In this document: one piece after another, positions 23,472 to 34,589 of the stretch
How the letters are laid out: each line of letters begins with the position of its first letter
How positions within the stretch are numbered: the stretch's first letter is position 1
NCBI GenBank assembly: GCA_050084515.1
Contig: CM114275.1
Span: 4,650,001-4,714,000 of the forward strand
Origin: Blasia pusilla
Lineage: Eukaryota; Marchantiophyta; Marchantiopsida; Blasiales
Direction of reading: 5' to 3'
DNA length: 64,000 nucleotides
Position numbers and translations under genes: made by a program
Notes under the pieces: model-generated
Told to the model about the DNA's origin: nothing
Databases searched by the model: none
What the model saw: only the letters and a program-made list of their open reading frames with translations

Positions 23472-23951
23472 CAAAAATAAGAGTAGTAAAAATGGCACAC
23501 CTCGCCTAAAACTCCACTCTTCAATCTACATGGGCATATCGAGCCTTGTCCACCCTACGCTATCAAGGAATTCGGACGCTAGCACCTTGGTCCTATCTCA
23601 CACACGAAGAAGAGAGGTGCTCCAACGGCCTAACATGAGAAAGATGGTTTGAGAAAGCCATCTTCCTTTATTATATAGGTGTGGGAAGAGCCCTTCCCCT
23701 AAAAATAGCAACCCCCTCAAAACCTACACGCACAGGTTACCAAGGGCGGGTGACGTGCTAAACAAGTCACATGGTTGTAAAAGACCCTAACAAGAAAGTT
23801 GTCAAAAATGACTTTCCTAACACAAGGGACCTATCCTCAACCTCATCCGACACCTTGGGACAAAGTTACACTCAAAATTGTCCACTGGCTCTCTATATCG
23901 TTGCCACGATAGATCTCTACCTATCGGTTGCTAAGATGTGACAACTGTCGT

Positions 23952-24082
23952 GCGCATACACATCGCTACACAATCCACATTGCTGGTCACATCTACACAC
24001 CATACAACACAGATCTTCCCAACATACGGGTCGATCCATCCATAAACCAAACAACTCACACATATACATCCAGACCCCACAA
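23952..24082. repeat. Direct repeat copy 2 (about 130 bp)
   Basis: Second copy of the 23341-23471 repeat. It lies next to the gag-like remnant region and may mark the edge of an LTR or an internal LTR duplication. Confidence 0.8.
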
Positions 24083-25519
24083 TCGCCTCCCTAACTGGCA
24101 GTTGGGTTCCCCTAACTCGAGATAGTAAATACATATGTACCTGACATGATCTACCATCCTATACACATCTAGCACCATCGATGTGGTTGTCCCCGCAACA
24201 CTGCCACACTGCGGTAACCCCCAATTTGGATTATGCAATAGGGGAGATTTTGCGACGTGGTATTTTCGAGTAGGGATCACGATGTGTGGCGGGAGTTTGA
24301 TTTACCGTTCATTGTTTAGAGTTTTGATGTATTGGCGATCATGGATGGGATTTGGATGTTGTGTGACGGCAAGCGAGATGGTGTATTTGCATCAAGAGTT
24401 TGCGATGAGAGTTTCGACGGAGTGGTAGTGATGGAGACACACGTGTTGATGCCGACGACTAGTTTGCATGTGCTGACGGGAGGTTTGACGTGTGTTTGAG
24501 GAGGGCGTCATGTTACGGAAGTTGCCGCATCACATGGAGGAGTGAGTGTTGTTGGCGTAGTTGGTTGGTGGGCGTGATCAGGTTACCCATTCGAGTCCCT
24601 TTTCCCGCACTTATCTTGTGTGATTGAGAGTGCTGGGTATTGGGTAGTTGTTGGTGGTAGTTGGGTGCAGTTATGGTGATGAGTGTAGACTCCTTTCATA
24701 TGAAGCATGTTGGTGGATATATGGTGGTTTCCGAGTAGGGATCACGTGTATGACCCGAGAGTGTCTGTAGTTAGGTGAGTTAGTAGAAGGCTCATAATGA
24801 GCCCCAATGTTGAATGTGCATGAGGCCGGGTGTATCGTTACGGGATTACCATTAGCGTAGGTGAGCTAGTGAGGAGTATGGGAGACTTTTGGTGAGTCTG
24901 AGTGCTTGAGCGGGTGAGACAAGGTTGTCATCACGGCATTCTTTCAGGATTCGGAAGAACGGGTAGTACGAGTAGTGGTAGTAGGGTGACACGGAGTGGA
25001 ATGAGGTATTGAGGGGTTTTGAGTGAGGAACCATCCCAACTACCATCCGTGGCTGGATTGTCATCACTACACAAAGGGTTTGGTGACGAGATTGCATACG
25101 CGGACGGTGATACCATCGACGGTGTATGAAATGCCAATGACAACGTGAATGATTGGGGAACCCTGGCCTATTGCCCATTGGTCCCCTCATGTGGATCAAT
25201 CTCAATCCCATCTCTTGATGGCTTGGTTACTCTCGCAGCACCCCGAGTCACCACCGCAAAAGCCTCAACGTGAGCCGGACTACACATACATCCCATCCCC
25301 GTAGAATCCTCACCAGCATCATGGTAACTACTCTCAGCTCTCCGCATGCTTGCAATTGCATCATCGTCATGCAACAATCCTATGCTCCAATTGATCGATG
25401 CGCATAAGGAGCATTGCATTGGGTGCACGTCCTCCATCTCTTGTGACTAGTGATGGCACTCTACCACCACAATCATCCATCACTCGATCTCCACCAATTC
25501 TCTCATCCCCAAGTCCTCT
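24083..25519. other. Probable retroelement-derived DNA, degenerate
   Basis: No intact domain is visible on either strand. The minus-strand frames continue the direction of the gag-like gene at 25.5-26.7 kb and are probably decayed downstream sequence of the same element. Protease and reverse transcriptase motifs were not found. Confidence 0.35.
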
Positions 25520-26675
25520 GCCTACCTCTAGACCTACCTCACGACAAAGATCATAACACGTATCCCTAGTGGGACCATATCGGTAACAATGATCACAATG
25601 CAACTATGGTGGGGCCATCCTTTGTGGCTCTTGAGCAATCGGAGGTGCCCGCGGTCCTCTCCGATGCTGTGGGCAGTCCCTCTGCCTATGTGGCCCACCA
25701 CACGTCCAACAAGCCAACCCTCGCCCTTGCTGGGTAACATATGTTGGTAAAGGTCGTTGCCTCATCGGCTCACGATACGTGCCATGCTCTTTGGGCCCAC
25801 CGGCTGGCTCCTGTGGTACGTGTACATGCTATGACACCTATGGGTCTACTCCTACTCGTCGATCCATCGAATCCCGTGAAAATCCCATGGTCACCACCTG
25901 CTCCTCATTCATGTTGAGCTCTACTCGCTCAAAAAACTCGAAGACCACCTTTAATGTGGGCTTCGCCGTGTGAAGCAACATCGCATCCCGAACTCTCCTC
26001 TGTAGCTCCTCATTTAGCACCCCGTACCAAATCTGCATTGAATTTGGCTTAGTCACCCCATATGTGGCAATATGGGGTGACTAAGCCATGCGTGAACACC
26101 TCCCTCAGACTCTCACCCGATCTCAGCTGAAAATCCTATAGACTCTTTAGCTTGTCGTTCCGCACGCCCTGATAGCTCCTCCCCAACTTTTGGAAGGACT
26201 CCACTGTGGGACTAAAGTTGGGTGGCCCTCTACCACCAAAGGTCTCTACCACATTCCCTGTCTCACTGCCCTCCTCTTCATCTTGTCTCCGGGCTGATTG
26301 TGTGGGTCTCTCTCCTCTCACGATCCCATCATATGCCTCGTGACCACTAGTGGATACATACCCTAGAACCCAATACATCCTCAAGGAATCAATCTCTATT
26401 GAATATAGCAATTGGAACTCCATGTAATCATCCATCGGCGGACCCTCAAAGTGCTGGAACAACCCCTTCCATGCCATAAAAGGGTTGAACCGGGTAGGGG
26501 TCCGTATCTCCTCGAAGTCGCACCACGTGTCAAACTCCTGGATAAAGTCATCTAAATCTATGGTGCCTACGGCACTCAAGAAAAGCCGCATGCCTTGGTG
26601 GGTCATGTCGTCCATCTCTCTCCACTTATCCTCGATGACCGGTAGTACCCACGGATGGGACAGGTACTTCTAGGT
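25520..26675 (-). pseudogene. Ty3/gypsy-like gag remnant with CCHC knuckles
   Basis: On the minus strand, 26660-26136 reads as an LTR retrotransposon gag: FDTWCDFEEIRTPTRFNPF, FEGPPMDDYMEFQLLY, then a Glu/Arg-rich linker and FSPTVESFQKLGRSYQGVRN. This is followed in other frames by LNEELQRRVRDAMLLHTAKP (26056-25838) and two CCHC-type knuckles near 25720-25540 (CWTCGGPHRQRDC and CDHCYRYGPTRDTC). Several stops and frameshifts separate the pieces, so no functional protein is made. Family identity is inferred from domain order; no polymerase was found beside it. Confidence 0.7.
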
Positions 26676-27803
26676 GAAGAGGAGTTGGAGAGACGACTCC
26701 TATGCTAGCTCGAGAGGAGCTAGTGTCGACCATATTGTTGGAGGTGGCCACTAGGGTCAGCCACATTGCGTTGTTTTCCGGCATGGAGTTGGCAACATTG
26801 GGAGTTGGACCAGCAGAGGTGTTTTGGTTGGCCGCCACGTTATGTGAGCGTGGCGAGGTGATTGCCTCTCGTTCAGAGGTAGTTGAGGAGATGGTGGACT
26901 TGTCCTCCGAGCATGTGCTTGAGACGTTCCCTACTGAGTCATGGCATATAGCGGCGCCGAAGTTGGTAGATATGCCAGCTCGACCGGCCATAGAGCGAGC
27001 CATGATCACACCACATGTGGTGTTGTTGGATAATCGAGCATGAGTGTTTTGCTTGGTTAGTCCCACAGGTTCAGTGTACCACCCGCAGTGTGTCCTACTT
27101 GATTTGGGAGCGCATCCCTTGATATTAGGGAAGACGGCGTGTTTGGCGTTGGCTTTATGGGAAGGCGACATTATCAGTGCAGTTTGCAGGAGTTAGTGAT
27201 GGTCGACCGCGTGAGGATACGGTGACCACGTTGGCAGCATTCACAGGTAGTGTTCGCTGATCAAGAGGGTTCGAGGTGAGGAGCATACATGTGGAGGACA
27301 TTCCCATAGCGGATAGTCCCACGGAGAGACATGCCATGGTGGGTGTCTCTACCCATGGTGCAGAGCTTCCTTATTGTTGTTGGGGATGATCGTTGAGATG
27401 CGTGGAGTGCAGATGAGCTCGTGAGGCTGGCATGGATCCGTGCCTATGTTTGGAGCACGGTATGAGAGTGTTAGATCTCTTGAGGAGAGATCAACACCAC
27501 ATCCGATGCTAAACCAGGTAGCACGTCTACCACGGTTGCTACGTCCATCCCAGCTCCGTCCACTTTCCTCGCTCTGCCACATCTTTGTCCATATCCGCCG
27601 CTACACTGCCGCCTTTGTCGCACCAGTCCCGCCTTCCTCCTACGCGGATTCCTCCATGCGAACACTCTTGCACTTTCTTACCCCGAAATGTTTCTAGACC
27701 CACTTGTACCTTACGAGGTACCCGTACCTTAACGAGTACCAGAGTACCTGCCCCCATTTTCTTGGAGCCATAATAGCTCCTCACAAAAGACCAGGCAAGA
27801 GCA
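26676..27803. other. Flank of the gag remnant, probable retroelement leader
   Basis: Overlapping open frames on both strands (26626-27171 minus; 26702-27043 plus) show no domains. Position suggests a 5' extension or leader of the minus-strand gag element. No primer-binding site complementary to tRNA-iMet was found on the minus strand here. Confidence 0.3.
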
Positions 27804-28350
27804 ATGGTACAGTCTGCAGCATCCTATATCTTCCTCACAAAAGGCATAACAAAAGGAAGGGGGGCTTTGATCTATAAGCTCTATGTCAGGGCGGTTGTGA
27901 GATCGAGTGATGAGAAACTCTATGTTGAAGCCTTCAATCGATGCGTAGCAGGAACTCCCCTCGAGCAAAACGTACACATTGGTGGGAATATTCATGGGCG
28001 CGTTTCAAGACGTCCCATACAGATGGTGGTAGAGCAGTCCGAGCGAGACTCGTGGAGACCAGATAAGTATCTTGACTTCAGGCAGGTGAAGAGGCAGCAT
28101 CGAGGAACGAATCCGGTGATTGATTTGGATGAGGAAATTACGCCGCCCAAGTTTTCGGGGACCCCGGATTGCTCCCAAATCCGTGATGGAGTAACTTCTC
28201 CAAAATCAGTGAATGTTTTATTTCAAAATCCCTCCGTTGCTGGAAGTTCGCAACATTCGGTCGCTGGGGTGGTTCAACAATATGGGATTCCAGTCATGGA
28301 GGTGGATTGCAACCTGAAACAGTGGCATTTATCTTTTGTGGCGATGATCT
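27804..28350 (+). CDS. Hypothetical protein fragment, unrecognised
   Basis: A 228-codon frame runs 27804-28490. The stretch about 27890-28320 looks protein-like: mixed charge, for example VIDLDEEITPPKFSG. A plausible acceptor (TATGTCAG) lies at 27888, so the first ATG may not be the real start. The frame loses this character after about 28320. It may be a host gene fragment carried by a transposon; a Helitron-like end lies at 28727. No family is recognised. Confidence 0.35.
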
Positions 28351-28422
28351 CCATTTTTGCCTCTCGAGCTTATGCAATTCGCTTTGCTCTCTCCACCGTT
28401 GGCCTACATATTATGTTTCTCT

Positions 28423-28653
28423 TCACCCCATTTCTAAATTCAAACAAAAATAGTGGATTGAGATCGTCCACCTTTCTGGGTACATGTTGACGTCAATTTT
28501 GGGTTGAATACAAAATACGAAGGTCTCTGTAATGCGAACATGCTTTAAACTTCCTGCGTCTACCAGTCTGAATCCGGCACTTGTAAGATTGTCCACTTCG
28601 TCTTGAGTGCAATTCGTACCTACGGCGATGTCCACTGATATTTTGGGTTTCAT
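28423..28653 (-). CDS. Hypothetical protein fragment, unrecognised
   Basis: A minus-strand frame starting MKPKISVDIAVGTNC reads like a genuine conserved exon (then VDNLTSAGFRLVDAGSLKHV). A donor-like AAAG|GTGGAC follows near 28475. It overlaps the end of the plus-strand frame 27804-28490, and only one of the two is likely real here. I cannot name a family. It may be an exon captured by a mobile element. Confidence 0.35.
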   Translation of the reverse strand: MKPKISVDIAVGTNCTQDEVDNLTSAGFRLVDAGSLKHVRITETFVFCIQPKIDVNMYPERWTISIHYFCLNLEMG

Positions 28654-28726
28654 TCCTGATATGTATTATGCTTTTCCACTAACCCCATAATAAACACCCC
28701 ACCCTTCTATTTTTGTAAGCATCAAA

Positions 28727-28790
28727 TCTATTCTATTACTGAGACATGGGGGAGTTACTATCAGTGGAAAAATAAATAAATAAATAAAGA
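28727..28790 (+). mobile_element. Helitron-like 5' terminus
   Basis: The sequence TCTATTCTATTACTGAGACA followed by TGGGGG and GTTACTA closely matches 31416 onward (TCTATACTATTAACGGAGCA and so on). TC starts followed by a CTATTA motif are typical of plant Helitron 5' ends. No 3' hairpin plus CTAG was found to pair with it. Confidence 0.45.
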
Positions 28791-28806
28791 TATGCTACCT
28801 AAAAGA

Positions 28807-29669
28807 TATCGCGACCCTCATAACCAAACAAACACCAAATAGGCGCCAAGCGGAACATCAAGTGGACTCATGCTACGATGATTGTGCTTTGGAGAGGCTT
28901 TTGGAAGGTCTCTTGGAAAAGTCCAAGAGACGAAACGCGGAATAGAGTTGTGCGCTTCATGCGTTAGTGGTCGCGACCAGGAAACCTAGACCAAACGCGA
29001 ATGAAGACTTGAGATGAGTTGAGTCTTGGAAGGTTGGTTGCCAAAGAGGTGAGAACCAATTTTGGTACACGAAAGCGTTTGGGGAATTTGATTGTGTTTT
29101 GGACCATAACGTTTAGCCCCGAGATGTCTTTCCCTAAAGTTAGGGGGACCTCGGAGATTCCCAGAAGTAATAGTAAGGGGGAGTCTCTCTCAGGATCTCC
29201 CAACACGAACTCCACTTTGAGCACCAAACGACGTCTCAAGGGCACGGGATGGAACTGGAGTTTGGCGTTGGAATTCGAAACCCAAACCTGATCCAAGGGA
29301 GTGGACTTTGTACGCCATACTTGGATTCTAACGTGTGATTCATTTTGTGTGAGTATCGGTAAGGGACTCATTGGATATCCATTGGAAAATTGGAACCGCC
29401 AAGCGCGAAACGTCGTTTCAGGTTCTTGAACCGACCAGAAAGTTTGTTCCAAGTCTTTCGAAACTTGCCTATGTTGTAAATCGTGAAACTAGAAAGGTTA
29501 AGCTTGATGAGAGACCAAGACAAGAACTCGGAAAATAAGCCTGCTAATTGATCCAGACCCGACTAACCAGAGTGCGTGTTTGGATGCAGATCAACGTTGA
29601 GAGCCTATCCTACTGAACGCACGCTTCCGCAACGACAAAGATTAAGGTTCAAGGAGAGTAGACACACGA
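28807..29669 (+). mobile_element. Long terminal repeat, copy A, of a gypsy-like element
   Basis: The left boundary is CGCGACCCTCATAACCAAAC, also found at 39030. The right boundary is immediately before the primer-binding site at 29673. Homologous blocks shared with the 39.0-39.77 kb copy include AGGGGGACCYCGGAGATYCCC and GGAGTTTGGCRTTGG. A third, inverted partial copy lies near 45.7 kb. In this copy the terminal TG has become TA. Confidence 0.75.
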
Positions 29670-29672
29670 CAC

Positions 29673-29683
29673 ATGGTATCAGA
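29673..29683 (+). other. tRNA-iMet primer-binding site TGGTATCAGAG
   Basis: This 11-mer is the standard plant LTR-retrotransposon primer-binding site, complementary to the 3' end of initiator tRNA-Met. It lies 3 nt after the LTR end and ahead of a gag-like region on the same strand. Confidence 0.85.
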
Positions 29684-29699
29684 GAAAATCCTTGGTGAG

Positions 29700-30500
29700 C
29701 GTGAACTTGGGGTCGTTTAAGTTCTAGACGTTTGAGAGGAGCTCAAGCAAGGAGACCTCGACGTTGGAGGAGAAACACAAGAGACGTCTCGAGGAGGAGA
29801 TATGTGAAAGCGAGGACTTGCAAATGGCGACCAAGGGCAAAGAACCAAGGAAGCCACGAGTCAAATAAAAAAGCCGAGAGACAAATCAATGATTGACCAT
29901 GAGCCAAAGGAGGAGATAGCGACTCCTGAAGTGCCGAGTCCCAGTCATGAGGATGTCCCAAACTCGAATCTTTCCGCGGGGCCTTCGACTCCAAACTCAA
30001 ACGACACGGCCTTTTACATCCAAATGACGGATTTGATGAAGGTGATGGCGGACCAGATGGCACAAAAAAGCAAGGTGATCATAGAACTCAAGTCTAATGG
30101 AGCCTCTAGTTCCGGCAATAAGCTTTGTAAGACAAATTTGCCAACGCCATTCACATAATGGGGCGTTCTCGGAAAGTGAGTGAGTTTCTAACGGAACTCA
30201 AACTTTACTTCGAAGCGCAAAGGGCAGAGGAACACAAAAAATGAATGTAGCGTCATATTTCTGAAGGATCACGCTCTCCACTGTTGGACAACTCACCGCA
30301 AAGAACATCTGGGCCGTGGAAGAACTTTGAGTTGGGAAGAGTTCAAGGGGTTGATCGGTAATCGATTCACTCCAAAATATCAAGAGTATCGCGATGGCAT
30401 GGAGTTTGTAAGGTTGCGGCAAAGCGAGTCCCTTAGCGCTTATGTACAAGAGTTCAGTGCACAAATGTGCCGCAATTCTGGGACTCTACGGATTCCCTCC
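29700..30500 (+). pseudogene. gag of the copy-A LTR retrotransposon, broken
   Basis: After the primer-binding site the plus strand encodes a charged N-terminal part (29889-30158; includes MTDLMKVMADQMAQKSK). Following frameshifts, a retrotransposon gag core appears at 30170-30480: FLTELKLYFEAQRAEEHKK, then LSWEEFKGLIGNRFTPKYQE and FVRLRQSESLSAYVQEFSAQ. The W-F-F-x-P pattern fits the Ty3/gypsy capsid family. The frame then dissolves into the (CT)n tract. Protease and polymerase are absent. Confidence 0.75.
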
Positions 30501-30576
30501 CTCTCGCCCCGCACTCCTCTTTCGCTCCCCTCTCATTTCTCCTTTGCTAGAGCAGAGAAGCTCTGATCGTGCACAT

Positions 30577-30721
<145 letters not shown>

Positions 30722-31312
30722 CTAATTGAGATTAGAATTGATGCACGGGAAGTCTTACTAGTACTCATTTAAGACCACTTCCCATCTACTATTTTATCTT
30801 ACAAATGAGTGTAAAGGGGAGATTACAAGTGCGAAGGGGATCCAAATCCACAATTCTCTTAGTGAAAGGTGAGGCTATGGACCAAGCGTTTGATGTTCTC
30901 CTTTCCACTAAACGCTAATATCCACCTTAAATAGTACCCGTTTCCCAATAAGAATACAAACCAAGAATGGTTTGTATCTCTTACAACATAGACAAGGGGT
31001 CTATGCTACTTTGCACCTTGCCCAAACATAGACACGGTGCAAAGTATCTGAGACCTTCTTGCCCAAACAATGGTAATTTTGAAATGGGCCACTACTGCAA
31101 ACCCCTTTTGATATAATAATATGCATTGGATTAAATTTTATTTTATTTTGCACCTCTCCGCTTAACTTATCTTTTCTTCTTTTTTAAAATACACATGTCA
31201 ATGGGATAGAGTCCTCTAAGAGCAGTTTTCATCAACAAGAGGACATATGGTTTTTCAGAAATAGTATTGACATCGTTTCACTCTGAAAAATTTTAGAAGA
31301 TTCCTTTAGTCG

Positions 31313-31415
31313 ATAAGGGCTGCGCCCCCTTCTTCCTTGTGAGGGCTGGATGTGACCTTTGGGTACTTGATTCTTTGAGTCCCCCTCTTTTTTTTTCCTC
31401 ATGGGCTTTCCATCA
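31313..31415. repeat. Dispersed repeat tail, also at about 41460-41552
   Basis: Both loci share CCCCCTTCTTCC or similar, then TTTGAGTCCCCCTCTTTT, then TGGGYTTTCCATCA, and both similarities stop at CCATCA. The common endpoint suggests the 3' terminus of a retroelement, perhaps a LINE tail. Confidence 0.5.
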
Positions 31416-31470
31416 TCTATACTATTAACGGAGCATGGGGGGTTACTAATTGGGGATTGAAAAAAAGGGC
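31416..31470 (+). mobile_element. Helitron-like 5' terminus
   Basis: TCTATACTATTAACGGAGCA is followed by TGGGGGGTTACTAATTGGGG. It resembles 28727 onward and starts exactly where the preceding dispersed repeat ends (CCATCA). Known plant Helitrons start TC and insert between A and T; here the base before is A. Confidence 0.5.
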
Positions 31471-31620
31471 ATGATGGCTATAAGAAGTGAAGAGAGATAC
31501 CTTAAAAAGAATCGTTGTTACCGTGAGGGACCCTATTTTTGCTACTTGACTTGTGCCGAGGTTTGGTTGGTTGATTATTAGATTTGATTTCGTGCCTTCA
31601 TGCAGGGAATTTCGTGCATT

Positions 31621-31740
31621 CATGGAGGGGCAATCCTTGTCTAATCTAATTTGGTGTGTTCATGGAGGGGCAATCCTTGTCTAATCTGATTTGGTGTGTT
31701 CATGGAGGGGCAATCCTTGCTCCACATGTTTGAAGTTGAC
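31621..31740. repeat. 40-bp tandem repeat, three copies
   Basis: Units start at 31621, 31661 and 31701 (each CATGGAGGGGCAATCCTTG), nearly identical, the last incomplete. They lie inside or beside the Helitron-like segment beginning at 31416. Confidence 0.9.
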
Positions 31741-31792
31741 ACCTGTTAGGCTTTGAGCCTTTTTGACACCTGTTAGGCTTTGAGCCTTTTTG
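31737..31792. repeat. 27-bp tandem duplication
   Basis: Two identical adjacent units of TGACACCTGTTAGGCTTTGA plus GCCTTTT. They directly follow the 40-bp tandem array. Confidence 0.9.
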
Positions 31793-34517
31793 AGAGCAGA
31801 TAAATGTACTTTTGTACTTTGGAGAAGGGAGAGGCAGAAGTGAATGGACTGCTCTATTCTATCGTGGAGCGAGTGGGAATGTTAGAATCGCAACAAAAAT
31901 ATAGCACCTACCATTGGAGGAGGGTGTGGCAGCGGAGGAAGTGGCAAGAATTTTGTAATCGCAGGCAACGAGCACAAGGAGAATCTCTGCACAGGTAATT
32001 TCTTGCAACACATCCACAAGTCCGCAAGTTTTGATTGAAGGTGTTCAATATTTGAGTTCCCTCTAGTAGTTCTTAGGCGTACGCCGCAGGTCCCGCAAAA
32101 TTGGATCGTAATGACTCATTGTGACCCTTTCATCGTCTAATGCGCGACATCACTTCTTGGATCATCGACCTTTTTTCGCAGATCCCCAAGCCTTAAAGCG
32201 GGCTGCAAGGTATCCACATAGAGCCCTAAATATGAGGATGGACCTCCCGTTTGGAGGTGCCATTCGCTTTAGTTTAGATGTCAGCAACAGGTTTCTCCTC
32301 TTGGCGCTGCAATTCAGGCCATGTAGTTGTATTTTTATACATAGAGCGATTGTTAGCTTTCAGACCTCCAAAGGATTACGCGAGAGTAAATAGCTGTTCA
32401 ACTCGCTCGGATGAGAATTGATATTTCAGATTTTTACTTTGAATCCACCAGAAGCCTATGGGAGCCCTTCCACATTTGTGGACATTGTTTCCTCCATCGC
32501 CAGATTGCACATCTTGCAAGTTGTTGGAATGTGGCCAAGTACTTATGGAAACCTCTCATTAATCAACAAAGGATATTTTCCACATGCATACACAAGGCAT
32601 TCTCTAAGCATGGGTCGTTCATGCCCTTGGTAGGGGACGCCACCTAGACACCAAGAAAGTTCATATGAGAGATCAGGTACTACTACTATCTACTGAAACA
32701 TCACCATTAGCGATCGGACACACCACCCAACACATGTAGACCTCCATCTCCTCTAGATATTCTCTAGACCTAAAAATTGGCCGAACACAATAAATCTTTA
32801 ATCCAATCATTCCATCAAACACACTCGTCTGGATCAGGTATAGGCACAATCCAGCTTGCCATAAAAATCCTCTATAGATGATTGGAAAAGTGTCCCGAGC
32901 TATATGTGATGCCCCTTCCAGGAGCTTTACTATTGCAATGTTGCTCTAACGAGTGATTGTATTGCATATGTCCCAAGGCCTAGAAAATAGATGCAATTGA
33001 ACTTCTCGCAAAGTGCTTCCATGAGTTTGTAAACATCTGTACCCAGTACTGGTTTCCTCCATGGAGACTTGAAGTCCATTAGAGTAAACTTCGGCTTTAT
33101 TATAGCCAGTGGCGCCATGGAGTGCAGTGGCCGGCCCAAAACCTAGGGAAAAAAAGACCTTTCGATTCATGCTTCGGAAACACATGTAATGAGGGCGCAC
33201 TACATTTTCTGCTTGAACACTTTCACCATACCTCCAAAGTGAACATTTTTGTAACTATTCACAATTGATCAAGAAAGTAGTGAAGTGAGGCTCCTGAACA
33301 AGTGGCAAAATGTGCGTCTAGAGTGGTAGCGTCTTTGGTGTCGAGAGTTTATGTCCAAGTTACATGGTAACGACGAGACATACATGTTGGATGCCTCTAT
33401 TTACCTGTTCCCGTCCCTAGAGGTGTACTACAGATGTAGTTTGGGCGTTTACTATTAGAACATGTAAGGACTTTATAACGGTATTCATAGAAGTGGAAAC
33501 GTTAATGAAAATTTATGTTGAAAAACTTCCACATGAAGAGTGTCATTTTCCATTCTGACGAGACGTTGCAACTATTGGACGTCATGTGAATATAAAAAAT
33601 CAAATTTTGAGGCTTTTGCTGTGGATAAATGCCGTAGAGGCCAACTACGGAGGTATCTTGAAGGCATTCAACTTCTTGGAGAAGTGATAAATGTTCTCAT
33701 TCTCATGAAGGAGGGATGTCCTTCAACTTGGCATGGTTCTTCAACCCTCTCGGAATAATTCCAAATCTTTTCCCGTTTCCTGCCGACTTGAAATGTTGAT
33801 CCCAAAACTAGGCAACTAAGGCAACGGTCTGAGCAACCGCTCGCTTGATTGCTGAAATTGCGCTCCCGAACCGTAAATGCCAAAGCTCCCCAAACCGGCA
33901 AGAATGCTATTATTCATCACCCTATTTAAGATGACTAGCCATGGATCCCTTGGGACGATCAAAAGTTGGAGTCCATACCCCATTGTAGATAGTGAAACTT
34001 CTCTGGTGTACGCCCTTCTTGTACCAGTTGAATGGCCTAAATCACTGACGATATATCAGTGAATCATTGACCTATACGATTGTAAGTGTAAATTCAACTC
34101 CGAAAATGATCATTGTCCATGATAGGAATCCTTAGGCAAGATTCTTAGATTGGTGTTTGCAGCTAGTATCAGCTCAGTATCAATTTTATGAATGTGTCTT
34201 GGTCTTGGAGATAGAGATTGAAGTTCCCTGGTTGAGCCTAGATGTGAGTCACGTGGAATCACTGCCGAAATCAGGCTCGCTAGCTGAGATATGAGTGTGC
34301 TTCACCTAGATTGCTCCTAATGCAGAGAACACAGCCCTTGTGATCAGAAATCAGAGAGTGTGAGTGGTTAGAGCCAGAGCCAAACTCCGAGAGGTTTGGT
34401 GGTGCGTCGGGATTTTGAGTGTTGAATGGTTGCAGCTTGTAGTTGTGCTTGAGGTGTTGCTTGGTGATTGCAGGTTTGCAGCTTGGGAAAAATAGCAAAA
34501 AAAATTCCGGCATCACT

Positions 34518-34530
34518 TGGTATCAGAGCA
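34518..34530 (+). other. tRNA-iMet primer-binding site TGGTATCAGAGCA
   Basis: A 13-base match to the plant tRNA-iMet primer-binding site, just upstream of a gag-protease remnant on the same strand. It marks the LTR/internal boundary of a second LTR retrotransposon. Confidence 0.88.
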
Positions 34531-34589
34531 CCAGATCTGAACCTGAGAGGTCAATGGTTCACACACAATTCTGTGGATCGAGTTTAGAG

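Noticed and set aside
26626-27171. 181-aa Ser/Thr/Asn-rich frame as a separate gene
   Set aside because: An overlapping antisense frame is equally open and the region flanks a gag remnant; likely retroelement leader, not an independent gene.
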